Source: an uncultured Spirochaetales bacterium (GTDB lineage Bacteria > Spirochaetota > Spirochaetia > Sphaerochaetales > Sphaerochaetaceae). From it: a DNA stretch of 64,000 nucleotides. The position numbers were made by a program, and so were the translations under genes. This document shows, one piece after another, positions 45,149 through 53,135 of this stretch. The DNA is taken from the NCBI GenBank assembly GCA_949297785.1, contig CASFTW010000004.1:1-64000 (forward strand). Direction: 5' to 3'. The first letter of the stretch is position 1. Each line of letters starts with the position of its first letter. The notes beneath the pieces are model-generated. The model saw only the letters and a list, made by a program, of their open reading frames with translations. It did not search any database and was not told the origin of the DNA.

Positions 45149-45948
45149 AATGATTTTTCCTTTCTGTGCGGAATCAGAATATATATGAGCGCGCTTGATG
45201 CGGCGATCATGCTGGAAGGAGGCATGTCCAGAACCAGTGAGAGCATGAAGCCGGTCACTGCAGTAAGGAGTCCCATGAGAGACGCCGTGATGAAAAGCTT
45301 CCTTATGCTGCCGGCAATCTTCAGTGCAATGACAGCCGGGAGTATGAGAAGAGCATCGATGAGGAGCGAGCCTACAAAACGCATGGACAGTGCGACGGCG
45401 AATGCGATGAGGAAGACCATCACAGTTTCGTGAAGAGAGATGTTTTTTCCGCTGGAAAGCGCCACATCCCTGTCGAAGAATACAAGAAGTATTGTCCTGA
45501 AATTGAATACCGTATAAAGAATGATCAGAAGTGACAGAACGGCGAAAGCGGCAAGTTCACCCGTCTGCACGGTGAACGGGGATCCCCACAGCAGTTCAAG
45601 AGTATCTTTTGACGGGACATCCGCCGCCTGGGTTATGATCGCGGCAAGGGCAACAGAGAGAACCATGAGAAAGGCAGATGAAATTCCCATGTTGAGTTTT
45701 CCCTTTCTTGAAAGGAGCAGGATGAGAATCACGGTAAGGGTGCACATGAGCACATACACAGGAATGGAGGGAAGATCAAGGGCCAGAGCAAGCGCACCGC
45801 CAAGCAGCAGGCCGTGCATGAGGGTGTATCTCAGCTGCAGGAGATTCATGCGAAGCACCATGACACCGGCAAGAGGAAATGCGGCTCCTGCGAACAGAAG
45901 ACTTATGAATGCCCTGAAGATGGGAGGAAGAAGGAGAAGACTAAACAA
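45145..45948 (-). CDS. Metal ABC transporter permease (ZnuB-like)
   Basis: The start is a TTG at 45948, which has a perfect AAGGAGG at five bases and gives 267 residues; the frame runs open further upstream, where it overlaps the ATPase gene. The protein has about eight membrane helices and family patterns (LAGVMVLRMNLLQLRYTLMHG, LLSRKGKLN, SMRFVGSLLIDALLILPA). It follows the ATPase by a small overlap and precedes the binding protein. Confidence 0.88.
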   Translation of the reverse strand: MFSLLLLPPIFRAFISLLFAGAAFPLAGVMVLRMNLLQLRYTLMHGLLLGGALALALDLPSIPVYVLMCTLTVILILLLSRKGKLNMGISSAFLMVLSVALAAIITQAADVPSKDTLELLWGSPFTVQTGELAAFAVLSLLIILYTVFNFRTILLVFFDRDVALSSGKNISLHETVMVFLIAFAVALSMRFVGSLLIDALLILPAVIALKIAGSIRKLFITASLMGLLTAVTGFMLSLVLDMPPSSMIAASSALIYILIPHRKEKSL

Positions 45949-46954
45949 GAACACCTCCTTCCAGACGCCGGCGGGGCCATGACAGCAGGTCGGAGAGCGC
46001 CTTGTCATGGTTTACTATCAGCATTGTAGGCATTTCAGTGACTGACAGAGAGGTCATTATTGCAGCAAAGTTCTCCCTAGCCTCCCTGTCAAGGCTTGCA
46101 GAAGGCTCGTCAAAAAGCAGAAGCTTCGCCCTGCTTGCAAGCACGCGGGCCAGATTCACCTTTGCCATCTCCCCTCCCGAAAGGGAAAAGAACTGCCTGT
46201 CTATAAGATGATACGCACCGCATCGCCTCAGTGCGACTTCAATCTCACCTTCCCTGTCCTGCGTATCATCCGGGAGCGACAGTGCTACAACTTCCCTGCT
46301 GGTGAACGGGAAATCCTGTTTGTCGGAAAACTGCTTTATGTAACCCACAGGAGGTCTTTCTTCCTTTCCGTCATAAAGTATCCTGCCCGCTGCAGGTTTT
46401 TCGAGACCGAGAATGAGACGCAGCAGAGTGGTCTTTCCGCATCCGTTGTCACCTTCGAGAATCATGGCATCCCCCTTTTCAAGATAAAGGGAGAAACCGT
46501 CAAGTATCTTCTTTGAGCCGTATGAGAAGTTCAGATTCTCTATTTTCAGCGATATGCCGCTCGTCAGATCGGCTTTCTTTCTCAGAAGCCTGTATGCCTC
46601 ATCAAGCGTCATTGAAGGACTGATCATGGTTTCCGTTATGCATTTGATCCTGTCCACAAGCTTTGTGTAATGCACCTCCACATCGTAATTTCTGTACAAT
46701 TCAAGTGCAAGGGATGAGATCATGTCGACATTAACAGCCCTGACGGAAAGCCTTATGGTGAGAAATGCCGCCGCAAGACCGGAAATGCTGTCATGAAGTG
46801 TCAGATTGTCATACTGCCGTCCGCTTTTTCTTATGAAATCCTCAGCTTCGAAAAGCGGATGAAGCCACTTGCCTCTGCTCTGGAATATAAGGTCACCGTC
46901 GTTGAAAAGTTCAAGGGAACAGCCTTGTGACAAAGAGGAAAGATATGTATGCAT
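45941..46954 (-). CDS. Metal ABC transporter ATPase with an N-terminal DUF1893-like domain
   Basis: The ATG at 46954 gives 337 residues. Residues 1 to about 115 (LELFNDGDLIFQSRGKWLHP, LHDSISGLAAAFLTIR, LALELYRNYDVE) match what I know of DUF1893, a small domain of deaminase-like fold found alone in Thermotoga TM1506. From about 135 an ABC ATPase follows: Walker A GDNGCGKTT at 168-176, signature SLSGGEMAKVNLA, and LLLFDEPSASLD. The longer frame to 47071 includes the promoter and an inverted repeat, so it is not used. The domain may sense a ligand or regulate the ATPase; that is speculation. Confidence 0.85.
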   Translation of the reverse strand: MHTYLSSLSQGCSLELFNDGDLIFQSRGKWLHPLFEAEDFIRKSGRQYDNLTLHDSISGLAAAFLTIRLSVRAVNVDMISSLALELYRNYDVEVHYTKLVDRIKCITETMISPSMTLDEAYRLLRKKADLTSGISLKIENLNFSYGSKKILDGFSLYLEKGDAMILEGDNGCGKTTLLRLILGLEKPAAGRILYDGKEERPPVGYIKQFSDKQDFPFTSREVVALSLPDDTQDREGEIEVALRRCGAYHLIDRQFFSLSGGEMAKVNLARVLASRAKLLLFDEPSASLDREARENFAAIMTSLSVTEMPTMLIVNHDKALSDLLSWPRRRLEGGVLV

Positions 46955-46964
46955 AACAGGAAAA

Positions 46965-47016
46965 ATCCTAAGACAGAGATGTGATGCTGTCAATACAAAA
47001 ACTGACACATTGTCAG
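46965..47016 (-). promoter_or_regulatory. Promoter of the metal-uptake operon with a palindrome upstream
   Basis: On the minus strand a perfect TTGACA (46988-46993) is followed after 17 bases by TAGGAT (46965-46970); the ATG at 46954 is 10 bases further, so the leader would be only a few bases. Upstream of the -35, CTGACA-CAT-TGTCAG (47002-47016) is a perfect 6-3-6 inverted repeat that could be a metal-responsive operator shared with the divergent gene. Confidence 0.65.
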
Positions 47017-47043
47017 AATAAAGACGGTAAAATTCTTTTTCCT

Positions 47044-47071
47044 TTGAAAAAGAGTGAAACTGGTGTATCAT
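47044..47071 (+). promoter_or_regulatory. Candidate promoter of the xanthine dehydrogenase gene
   Basis: TTGAAA (47044-47049) and TATCAT (47066-47071) are separated by 16 bases. If used, transcription starts near 47078 and leaves a leader of about 290 nt before the TTG start at 47372. Confidence 0.45.
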
Positions 47072-47136
47072 TTACAAGAGATTCAGCAGGATAGCTCCCA
47101 TCTTTCAGGATGTGAGATGGAATGCTGGAATGAAAG

Positions 47137-47318
47137 GTGTGAAAACACTGCTGCTTGCAGGCCGGCATATGATGTCCTGCACCCATGAGGAACACATGGG
47201 TACTCCGGGAAAGCAGTTGCCGGACTTCGATACCTTGCAAGAGATGTTCAGGCATTCTGCTGTGAGACCGGAAGCTTCCATCCTCCAGGATGGCGGCAGT
47301 TCACTAGACTTTGGTATC
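47137..47318 (+). promoter_or_regulatory. Structured 5' leader of the xanthine dehydrogenase gene, candidate riboswitch
   Basis: Bases 47154-47241 can fold into four nested helices. P1 is 47154-47161 with 47234-47241 (8 pairs, one G-U), P2 is 47162-47167 with 47218-47223 (6 pairs), P3 is 47177-47180 with 47213-47216, and P4 is 47181-47186 with 47196-47201 (ACCCAT/ATGGGT, 9-base loop). A separate hairpin with a GAAA tetraloop (GTGT-GAAA-ACAC, 47137-47148) precedes it. A CCATCC/GGATGG hairpin (47278-47293) follows. GATACC at 47229-47234 is complementary to GGTATC at 47313-47318, which offers a competing fold that would disrupt P1. The interval has no supported gene. The ligand, if any, is unknown; molybdenum cofactor or a purine would fit the gene downstream. 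Confidence 0.55.
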
Positions 47319-47371
47319 ACAGAAAAGCTCAGCGGCCAAAGCTTTCAAAACAGAAAAAGAGGTGATTAATC

Positions 47372-49927
47372 TTGTCTTTCACAGTAAACGTAAACGGAAG
47401 GGATTATTCATCTTCCTCGGACATGAAACTCCTCACCTTCCTGCGTGACATACTGCACCTGACAGGAACGAAAAACGGCTGCAGCGAAGGGGCCTGCGGT
47501 TCCTGCACCGTACTTGTTGACGGTAAAAAGACAAAGGCCTGCGTACCGGTGCTCTCCAGGCTTGAAGGAAAGAAGATAGTTACAATCGAAGGACTGAGTG
47601 AAAGGGAAAAACAGGTATATTCATATGCTTTCGGCAAAGCAGGAGCTGTTCAGTGCGGTTTCTGCACTCCGGGTATGGTGATGTGCGCGAAAAGCCTGCT
47701 GGATGTGAATCTTAATCCTTCACGGGAAGACATAAGGAAAGCGATAAAGGGGAATATCTGCCGCTGTACGGGATATGTGAAGATTGAGGATGCGATAAAG
47801 CTTGCAGCCGCAATCATGAGGGGAGAAGAAAAGACAGAGGAAGACAGCGATACAGGTTTCTCCTCCAGGATGATCAGGGTTGATGCCAAGGAAAAGACAC
47901 TGGGAACAGGTATTTACACTGATGACATCCATATTGACGGCATGCTTTACGGAAAATGTCTGAGAAGCGCCTATCCGCGCTCCCGGGTGCTCAGTATAGA
48001 CACAGCAGCAGCAGAAGCCCATCCGTCCTGCATCGCAGTGTTCAGGGCTGAAGATGTTCCATGCAATGAACACGGACACATAATAAAGGACTGGCCTGTT
48101 TTCATAAAGGAAGGAGAAATCACACATTATACGGGTGATGCGATCTGCATGGCAGTCACAGACAGAGAAGACGCACTTGAAGAGATTCTACAGCTCATCA
48201 AAGTCGACTATGAGGTGCTTGAAGGCGTCTTTGATGCCCATAGCGCGCTTGAAGACAGAATCCTTGTCCACGAAGGACGCAGCAATCTTCTTACAAAAGA
48301 ACATATTGAAAGGGGAAATGTGGATGAAACACTGAAGAAATGCGCATACACAGTCTCTCTTTCATTCAGAACCGGGCATACTGAACATGCGTTCATGGAA
48401 CCGGAATGTGCAGTCGGGACCTATGATGCGGAAAATGACGGAGTCATAGTATATACCTCTGGTCAGAGCGTGTACGATGAACAGAGAGAGATCTCCCATA
48501 TGCTCCATCTTGATAAAAGCAGGGTGCGCTGCATAAGCATGCTTGTCGGCGGCGGCTTCGGAGGTAAGGAAGACATGTCAGTCCAGCATCATGCAGCTCT
48601 TGCCGCATACATCCTCAGACGCCCGGTAAAAGTAAAGCTCACCAGACAGGAAAGTCTCATCGTTCATCCCAAACGGCATCCCATGGACATCGATCTGACG
48701 CTGGGATGCGATGAAAAAGGATTTCTCAAGGCTCTGGACTGCCGGATTACCGCTGACAGCGGAGCATATGCATCCCTCGGTGGTCCTGTCCTCCAGAGAG
48801 CCTGCACCCATGCGGCAGGTCCGTACAATTACCAGAATATAAGGATTGAGGGGTACGGGCTTTACACGAACAATGTCCCATCCGGTGCCTACCGGGGTTT
48901 CGGCGTCACGCAGTCATGCTATGCAATCGAGGAAGCTGTGGATGTCCTTGCCAAAAAGGCCGGTCTTGATCCTTTTGTCTTCCGTCTTCAGAATGCGCTC
49001 AAACCCGGAGATGTGATGCCGAACGGGCAGATTGCCTCCCCTGACACAGGTATCAGGGAGTGCCTTGAAGCTGTCAGGGCTGCCTATTACGGCAGCAGCC
49101 GCACAGGTATCGCCTGCGGTCTCAAGAACAGCGGACTGGGAGTCGGTGTCGTTGATACCGGACGCTGTATCATATCCGTGGAAAAAGGATATGTTCATGT
49201 GCGGACCTCGGCAGCATGCATGGGACAGGGACTTGCCACAGTCGCCACCCAGATAACGGCAGAGACTGCCGGTATATCACCTGACATGATCATTGTTGAG
49301 AGCCCCGATACATCACGCACTCCTGACAGCGGAACATCGACAGCCTCACGCCAGACCGCATTCACGGGAGAAGCTGTCAGAAGAGCCGCAGAAAAGCTTA
49401 AAAAAGCAATTGAGGAAAGCGGCATGCAGGCACTTGAAGGAAAAGAATTCAGCGGTGAATTCACATACGAGACAGATCCCATAAACAGCGATAAACCAAA
49501 TCCCATCTCACATCTTGCCTACAGCTACTCCGCCCAGGTTGTCGAACTTGATGAGAACAATGACATAAAGAAGGTTTATGCTGCCTGCGATGCAGGAACC
49601 GTCATAAACATGACTGCCATCGAAGGACAGATCGAGGGCGGTGTCGTAATGGGTATCGGCTATGCGCTGAGCGAGAAATTCATAACCGATCAAGGCTATG
49701 TTAAATCAAAATACGGGACGCTCGGTCTTCTGCGCTCGACTGACGTGCCCGCGATAGAGACGATCCTCGTACACGGCCCCGGCAAAGGCAGTGCTGCATA
49801 CGGAGCAAAAGGAATCGGAGAACTGTGCACCATACCCACAGCTCCTGCAATCGGCAATGCTTTCTACAGACAGGACGGTATCGTCAGGACAAGTCTTCCT
49901 ATGAAGAAGCCTGAGAAGAATGAATGA
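47372..49927 (+). CDS. Selenium-dependent-type xanthine dehydrogenase (2Fe-2S and molybdenum domains in one chain, no FAD domain)
   Basis: The start is a TTG at 47372 with AGAGGTGA upstream. The 851-residue protein has two 2Fe-2S clusters in the first 160 residues (CSEGACGSC and CGFCTPGM...CRCTGY) and then the large molybdopterin domain, with GGGFGGKED, GAYRGFGVTQ and the catalytic Glu817 in GAKGIGE. There is no FAD domain between them, the organisation of the family annotated as selenium-dependent xanthine dehydrogenase (TIGR03311). It would oxidise purines or other N-heterocycles. No maturation genes (xdhC, moco genes) are in the window. The 3' end overlaps the convergent RNase D gene by 29 bases. 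Confidence 0.9.
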   Translation: MSFTVNVNGRDYSSSSDMKLLTFLRDILHLTGTKNGCSEGACGSCTVLVDGKKTKACVPVLSRLEGKKIVTIEGLSEREKQVYSYAFGKAGAVQCGFCTPGMVMCAKSLLDVNLNPSREDIRKAIKGNICRCTGYVKIEDAIKLAAAIMRGEEKTEEDSDTGFSSRMIRVDAKEKTLGTGIYTDDIHIDGMLYGKCLRSAYPRSRVLSIDTAAAEAHPSCIAVFRAEDVPCNEHGHIIKDWPVFIKEGEITHYTGDAICMAVTDREDALEEILQLIKVDYEVLEGVFDAHSALEDRILVHEGRSNLLTKEHIERGNVDETLKKCAYTVSLSFRTGHTEHAFMEPECAVGTYDAENDGVIVYTSGQSVYDEQREISHMLHLDKSRVRCISMLVGGGFGGKEDMSVQHHAALAAYILRRPVKVKLTRQESLIVHPKRHPMDIDLTLGCDEKGFLKALDCRITADSGAYASLGGPVLQRACTHAAGPYNYQNIRIEGYGLYTNNVPSGAYRGFGVTQSCYAIEEAVDVLAKKAGLDPFVFRLQNALKPGDVMPNGQIASPDTGIRECLEAVRAAYYGSSRTGIACGLKNSGLGVGVVDTGRCIISVEKGYVHVRTSAACMGQGLATVATQITAETAGISPDMIIVESPDTSRTPDSGTSTASRQTAFTGEAVRRAAEKLKKAIEESGMQALEGKEFSGEFTYETDPINSDKPNPISHLAYSYSAQVVELDENNDIKKVYAACDAGTVINMTAIEGQIEGGVVMGIGYALSEKFITDQGYVKSKYGTLGLLRSTDVPAIETILVHGPGKGSAAYGAKGIGELCTIPTAPAIGNAFYRQDGIVRTSLPMKKPEKNE

Positions 49928-50783
49928 TTCTGAAAGCTTTAAGCATGTTTTCCTTAAGCTGACTTTGAAAACGCGGGTTTGCCTTTGAGGCTATCATCGC
50001 CATGACATCCCCTTCACTTTTCGGACAGCTCATGGCGAAATCCCTGAGGACATGCTTGTCAAGAACATAATATGAAGGCACATTGAAGCGTTTTGCGACA
50101 TTATCGCGGGCAATGTAATACTGTTTCACATTCAGCCGCTGTTCTTTCGTCATTATCCGCCACGGCCCGAGATTCACCCATCCGGGCTTGCCGGTCTTTG
50201 CCCTGACGGCTTTCTTCATCTCTCTTGTGCACTCTTCCGTCAGACCGGCTTCAGCCACTCTCTTCTCAAGCACATCTTCAAGTGCGAAAAGATGGGTGAC
50301 ATCGGAAAGAGCATAAGAAATCTGTTCTTCAGACAGCGGCCGTTTGACCCAGTTTGTCTGCTGAAGACGTTTCTTTGATGCAGGCTCAAGGTTCTGCTCC
50401 TCAATGGAAAGGAACTCCTTCTTCAGAGAAGCCAGATTTGATCTGAAACCGAGAGTGAGTGCATACACCCTTATATCGACAATATTGCTGATACTGACAC
50501 CATATTTCTTATAAACAAGCGCATTGTCGCTCTGGCAGTCGAACCAGACCTTTCTGACAGGAGAAGTGAAAAAAGCACAGAGAGTATCACTGCCCAGTCT
50601 GCCGGATCTCGGATCAATGATATAATAATCTGTTCCGTCAAAAATCTGAACGAGGCATAAATGCTCACCATAGATATGAAGATTGAACTCGCATTCAAAA
50701 TCCACGGCAATACGGTCAAGCACGTTCCATGCGGCAATACATTTTTCAAGATCTGCGGAATTGTCTATCAGGGTATAATTCAT
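49899..50783 (-). CDS. Ribonuclease D-like 3'-5' exonuclease
   Basis: The 294-residue protein has the DEDD-type exonuclease core (Asp28 and Glu30 in VDFECEF, then YALSDVTHLFALED with the last two acidic residues and Tyr) and a C-terminal HRDC-like domain (TKEQRLNVKQYYIARDNVAKR). RNase D trims the 3' ends of tRNA and other stable RNA. It is convergent with the xanthine dehydrogenase gene. Confidence 0.9.
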   Translation of the reverse strand: MNYTLIDNSADLEKCIAAWNVLDRIAVDFECEFNLHIYGEHLCLVQIFDGTDYYIIDPRSGRLGSDTLCAFFTSPVRKVWFDCQSDNALVYKKYGVSISNIVDIRVYALTLGFRSNLASLKKEFLSIEEQNLEPASKKRLQQTNWVKRPLSEEQISYALSDVTHLFALEDVLEKRVAEAGLTEECTREMKKAVRAKTGKPGWVNLGPWRIMTKEQRLNVKQYYIARDNVAKRFNVPSYYVLDKHVLRDFAMSCPKSEGDVMAMIASKANPRFQSQLKENMLKAFRIIHSSQASS

Positions 50784-50850
50784 GACAGCTTCATGATAGC
50801 TGAAAAAGAGGCTTGTTCATAGCCTGAAGCAAAGCTATATTTTGAGACGA

Positions 50851-51489
50851 TATGACAAAACTGAAAAAGATGCAGCTTATTATTTCAATACTGCTTATAA
50901 TCGCTTTAATAATCGATATATCGCTTGGAAAAGGATTGATATGGCATTCTATGCCGTTGTTTCAATATTGATCGTCAACATATTCCATCCGTTTTTCAGG
51001 AAGATCTTCAAAACAGACCTTCCCTTTTCCATAACACTTGCCGATATAACATTCGCAGTATTCGGCACATATGTCGGAAACCGCTTTGATCTGTATCATA
51101 CATTCTTCGCCTACGATATAATGCTCCATTTCATTTCGGGAATTCTCATATCCCTGACACTGTATGAAGTGTTCTTCCCCTCCTCTTACAGGAACAGCAT
51201 TCCCCTTGTTGCCCGTGTTTCACTCAGCATGATCATAGGACTGGCAGGTGCGGGGTTCTGGGAGCTTTGCGAATACTTCCTCGATATCTTCACAGGCCTT
51301 GATGTCCAGCGCAACCTTGTTGAGGACTTTGAGCTTATCGGCAGACACTGGCAGAACTCCGGAGTCAAGGACAGCATGAACGACATGTTCAACGGTACAC
51401 TCGGCAGTATAATGGCAGGTGTGGTAATTTTCTTCAGGGAAAGAAGAAAAATGAAAATGTCGGAAGATCACTTACCCGCAGGAAAATAA
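50851..51489 (+). CDS. Multi-helix membrane protein, possibly frameshifted near its start
   Basis: From about 50941 the frame encodes a membrane protein with patterns typical of the DUF2238/YjdF-like group (HFISGILISL, GFWELCEYFLDIFTGLDVQRNLVEDF, SMNDMFNG). The in-frame start at 50842 is a TTG without a ribosome site and adds a charged, non-membrane N terminus. In another frame, ATG 50851 gives MTKLKKMQLIISILLIIALI, a natural first membrane helix, which then stops after about 39 codons. So either translation starts at ATG 50941 (AAGGAT at good spacing) or a one-base indel near 50941-50985 has split the gene. Function is unknown. Confidence 0.65.
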   Translation, partial: YDKTEKDAAYYFNTAYNRFNNRYIAWKRIDMAFYAVVSILIVNIFHPFFRKIFKTDLPFSITLADITFAVFGTYVGNRFDLYHTFFAYDIMLHFISGILISLTLYEVFFPSSYRNSIPLVARVSLSMIIGLAGAGFWELCEYFLDIFTGLDVQRNLVEDFELIGRHWQNSGVKDSMNDMFNGTLGSIMAGVVIFFRERRKMKMSEDHLPAGK

Positions 51490-51534
51490 TGCATTATATT
51501 TATCACAGATTAATTCAAAAGGGAGAAAAGTATT

Positions 51535-51843
51535 ATGGCAATCATTCATGCAGATAACAGTAACTTCAAAAGTGAAGTCTTAGATTCAAAAGGTACAGTC
51601 CTCGTCGATTTCTTCGCAACATGGTGCGGTCCGTGCAAGATGCTTGCACCGGTGCTTGAGAAAGTCGCTGACAAGCATCCTGATGTGAAGGTCGTGAAGG
51701 TAGATGTTGATCAGGCCAATGCCCTTGCTTCAAGCTACGGCGTCATGGGCGTTCCGACAATACTCGTTTTCAAGAACGGAGAGATTGTCAACAAAGCTGT
51801 GGGCTACAGAAACGAAGCTGGCCTTGAAGCGATGATCAACTGA
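51535..51843 (+). CDS. trxA: Thioredoxin
   Basis: The 102-residue protein is a standard thioredoxin. The redox pair Cys31 and Cys34 lies in WCGPCK, the buried Asp in VLVDFFA, and the cis-Pro in GVPTILVF. It reduces protein disulfides in the cytoplasm. GGGAGAAAAG precedes the ATG. It is a single-gene unit closed by a terminator. Confidence 0.97.
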   Translation: MAIIHADNSNFKSEVLDSKGTVLVDFFATWCGPCKMLAPVLEKVADKHPDVKVVKVDVDQANALASSYGVMGVPTILVFKNGEIVNKAVGYRNEAGLEAMIN

Positions 51844-51869
51844 TCATAGAGAATCCTCCTTATATGTTC

Positions 51870-51900
51870 AGGGATGGTCAAAAGCCATCCCTGTTGTTTT
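51870..51900 (+). terminator. Intrinsic terminator after trxA
   Basis: AGGGATGG (51870-51877) pairs perfectly with CCATCCCT (51885-51892) around a seven-base loop, then GTTGTTTT. Confidence 0.88.
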
Positions 51901-51936
51901 AAAGTAAGCAATTTCCAAAGACTTTCTTTTTCAAAA

Positions 51937-52080
51937 TTACAGATTAATCATCACAATAAATACAATAAAACTCAGGCTCACACAGATCATGCTGATGACC
52001 AGATTCTTCAGCTTGCTCTCCTTAAGATCCTCTTCATAGGCGATTGCCATTTCCTCGGCTGTGATAATTTCATTCATCAT
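51937..52080 (-). CDS. 47-residue single-helix membrane peptide
   Basis: This minus-strand gene is shorter than most prediction cut-offs. It starts with ATG at 52080, has an excellent ribosome site (AAGGAG, five bases upstream) and ends in TAA. The product has an acidic, polar N-terminal half (EIITAEEMAIAYEEDLKE) and a C-terminal hydrophobic helix (LVISMICVSLSFIVFIVMIN, about residues 27-46). It looks like a bitopic small membrane protein, of unknown role. It is convergent with trxA. Confidence 0.65.
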   Translation of the reverse strand: MMNEIITAEEMAIAYEEDLKESKLKNLVISMICVSLSFIVFIVMINL

Positions 52081-52148
52081 TGGACTCCTTTCTCTTTCTG
52101 ATACTCAGAGTCTATTACACTCACAAGGACATATGATGTCCTTGTAAT

Positions 52149-53072
52149 TTATTTTCCGAGATTTTTTTCAGCCATTCTTGAAAGTCTTTTTCTGTACTCA
52201 TCAACAAAAGATGGCGGAGACAGAGGTTCAGCCTCATCTGCAAATCCCAGAACTGCGGGAACAAGTTCCTCAACTGATGATGATTTGATTGTCATCACAA
52301 GAGAACCGTCATCCTGTGTCTCAAGCCTCTGCGACGGACTCCATACCTGTGTTGATACGATTCTGGCTGCATTGCCTGTGAATTTTATTCTGTATTCAGT
52401 GAGCTTGTCAGAAATATAAATACCATACCCGTCTTCTGAAAGCTTTATATCATGAGAGGCTTTTTCACGTGCAAGCACGGCTTTCTTTATCCTCGAGAGA
52501 TGGAATGTCCTTGCATCATCTCTTTTATAATCGTATGCAGCCACATACCATGAGTTGTTGTAGTTGATAAGCCGCTTGGGCTCTATCATGCGGCAGCTCG
52601 TCTCGCTCTTGAGCGAAGTGTATTCAATGTCCACACAAAGGTTGCCGGCAAAGGCGTCAATCAGCGTTGAGACAATATTCCAGTCCGGAACATCAATGGA
52701 TGTTCCTCTGTATTCCACTCTGTCAAGGACACGCCTGACAGAATCCGGAATACCGCTGTAAATAGATTCATATATTTCGTCTTCAAAATATTTTCCGAGA
52801 TGTATCTTTGCAAACAGGGACTTGAGATAGGCGCCCGTGATGATTATCCGCTCATCGGTGTTTGAGTAACTTTCCCATATGCTTGCAAGCTTATACTTCT
52901 TTTCCTTTCTGTCATATATTACCGGCGCACCCATCTGAAGGCGTAGATATTCTATATCGCGTCCGGCCTGACGCTTTGAAATCTCAAATTCATCCGCAAT
53001 TTCAGCAAGGTCTATGCCTCCCTTGTGATACAAACACCTGATAATATACTGCAGTCTGACACTCTGACTCAT
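52149..53072 (-). CDS. WYL-domain transcriptional regulator
   Basis: From ATG 53072 the protein has 307 residues: an N-terminal winged helix (VRLQYIIRCLYHKGGIDLAEIADEFEISKRQAGRDIEYL) and a C-terminal WYL ligand-sensing domain (SWYVAAYDYKRDDARTFHLSRIKKA). The ribosome site GGGG lies inside the 3' arm of the terminator of the upstream ABC operon, so expression may depend on readthrough or on hairpin opening. It is a plausible regulator of that operon. Confidence 0.9.
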   Translation of the reverse strand: MSQSVRLQYIIRCLYHKGGIDLAEIADEFEISKRQAGRDIEYLRLQMGAPVIYDRKEKKYKLASIWESYSNTDERIIITGAYLKSLFAKIHLGKYFEDEIYESIYSGIPDSVRRVLDRVEYRGTSIDVPDWNIVSTLIDAFAGNLCVDIEYTSLKSETSCRMIEPKRLINYNNSWYVAAYDYKRDDARTFHLSRIKKAVLAREKASHDIKLSEDGYGIYISDKLTEYRIKFTGNAARIVSTQVWSPSQRLETQDDGSLVMTIKSSSVEELVPAVLGFADEAEPLSPPSFVDEYRKRLSRMAEKNLGK

Positions 53073-53111
53073 AAAAGAAACCCCTGCCATGCATTTTAGC
53101 ACGGCAGGGCT
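53070..53111 (-). terminator. Terminator of the DUF3798 ABC operon, overlapping the WYL start
   Basis: On the minus strand CCCTGCCgTGC and GCAtGGCAGGG form an interrupted 10-bp stem with a short loop, followed by TTTCTTTTATG, in which the last ATG is the WYL start. The hairpin contains the WYL ribosome site. Confidence 0.8.
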
Positions 53112-53135
53112 TCAAACTGAAGATCAGATTTATGA

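Noticed and set aside
47112-47369. 85-codon plus-strand frame in the xanthine dehydrogenase leader
   Set aside because: No ribosome site and no recognisable domain, while the same bases form nested RNA helices.
50842-50940. In-frame TTG start for the membrane protein at 50842
   Set aside because: No ribosome site, and the resulting charged N terminus does not fit a membrane protein; ATG 50941 or a frameshift from 50851 is more likely.
52123-52145. Perfect 10-bp hairpin after the WYL gene
   Set aside because: Possible terminator, but no T-run follows on the minus strand and it overlaps neither gene clearly; left out of the feature list.
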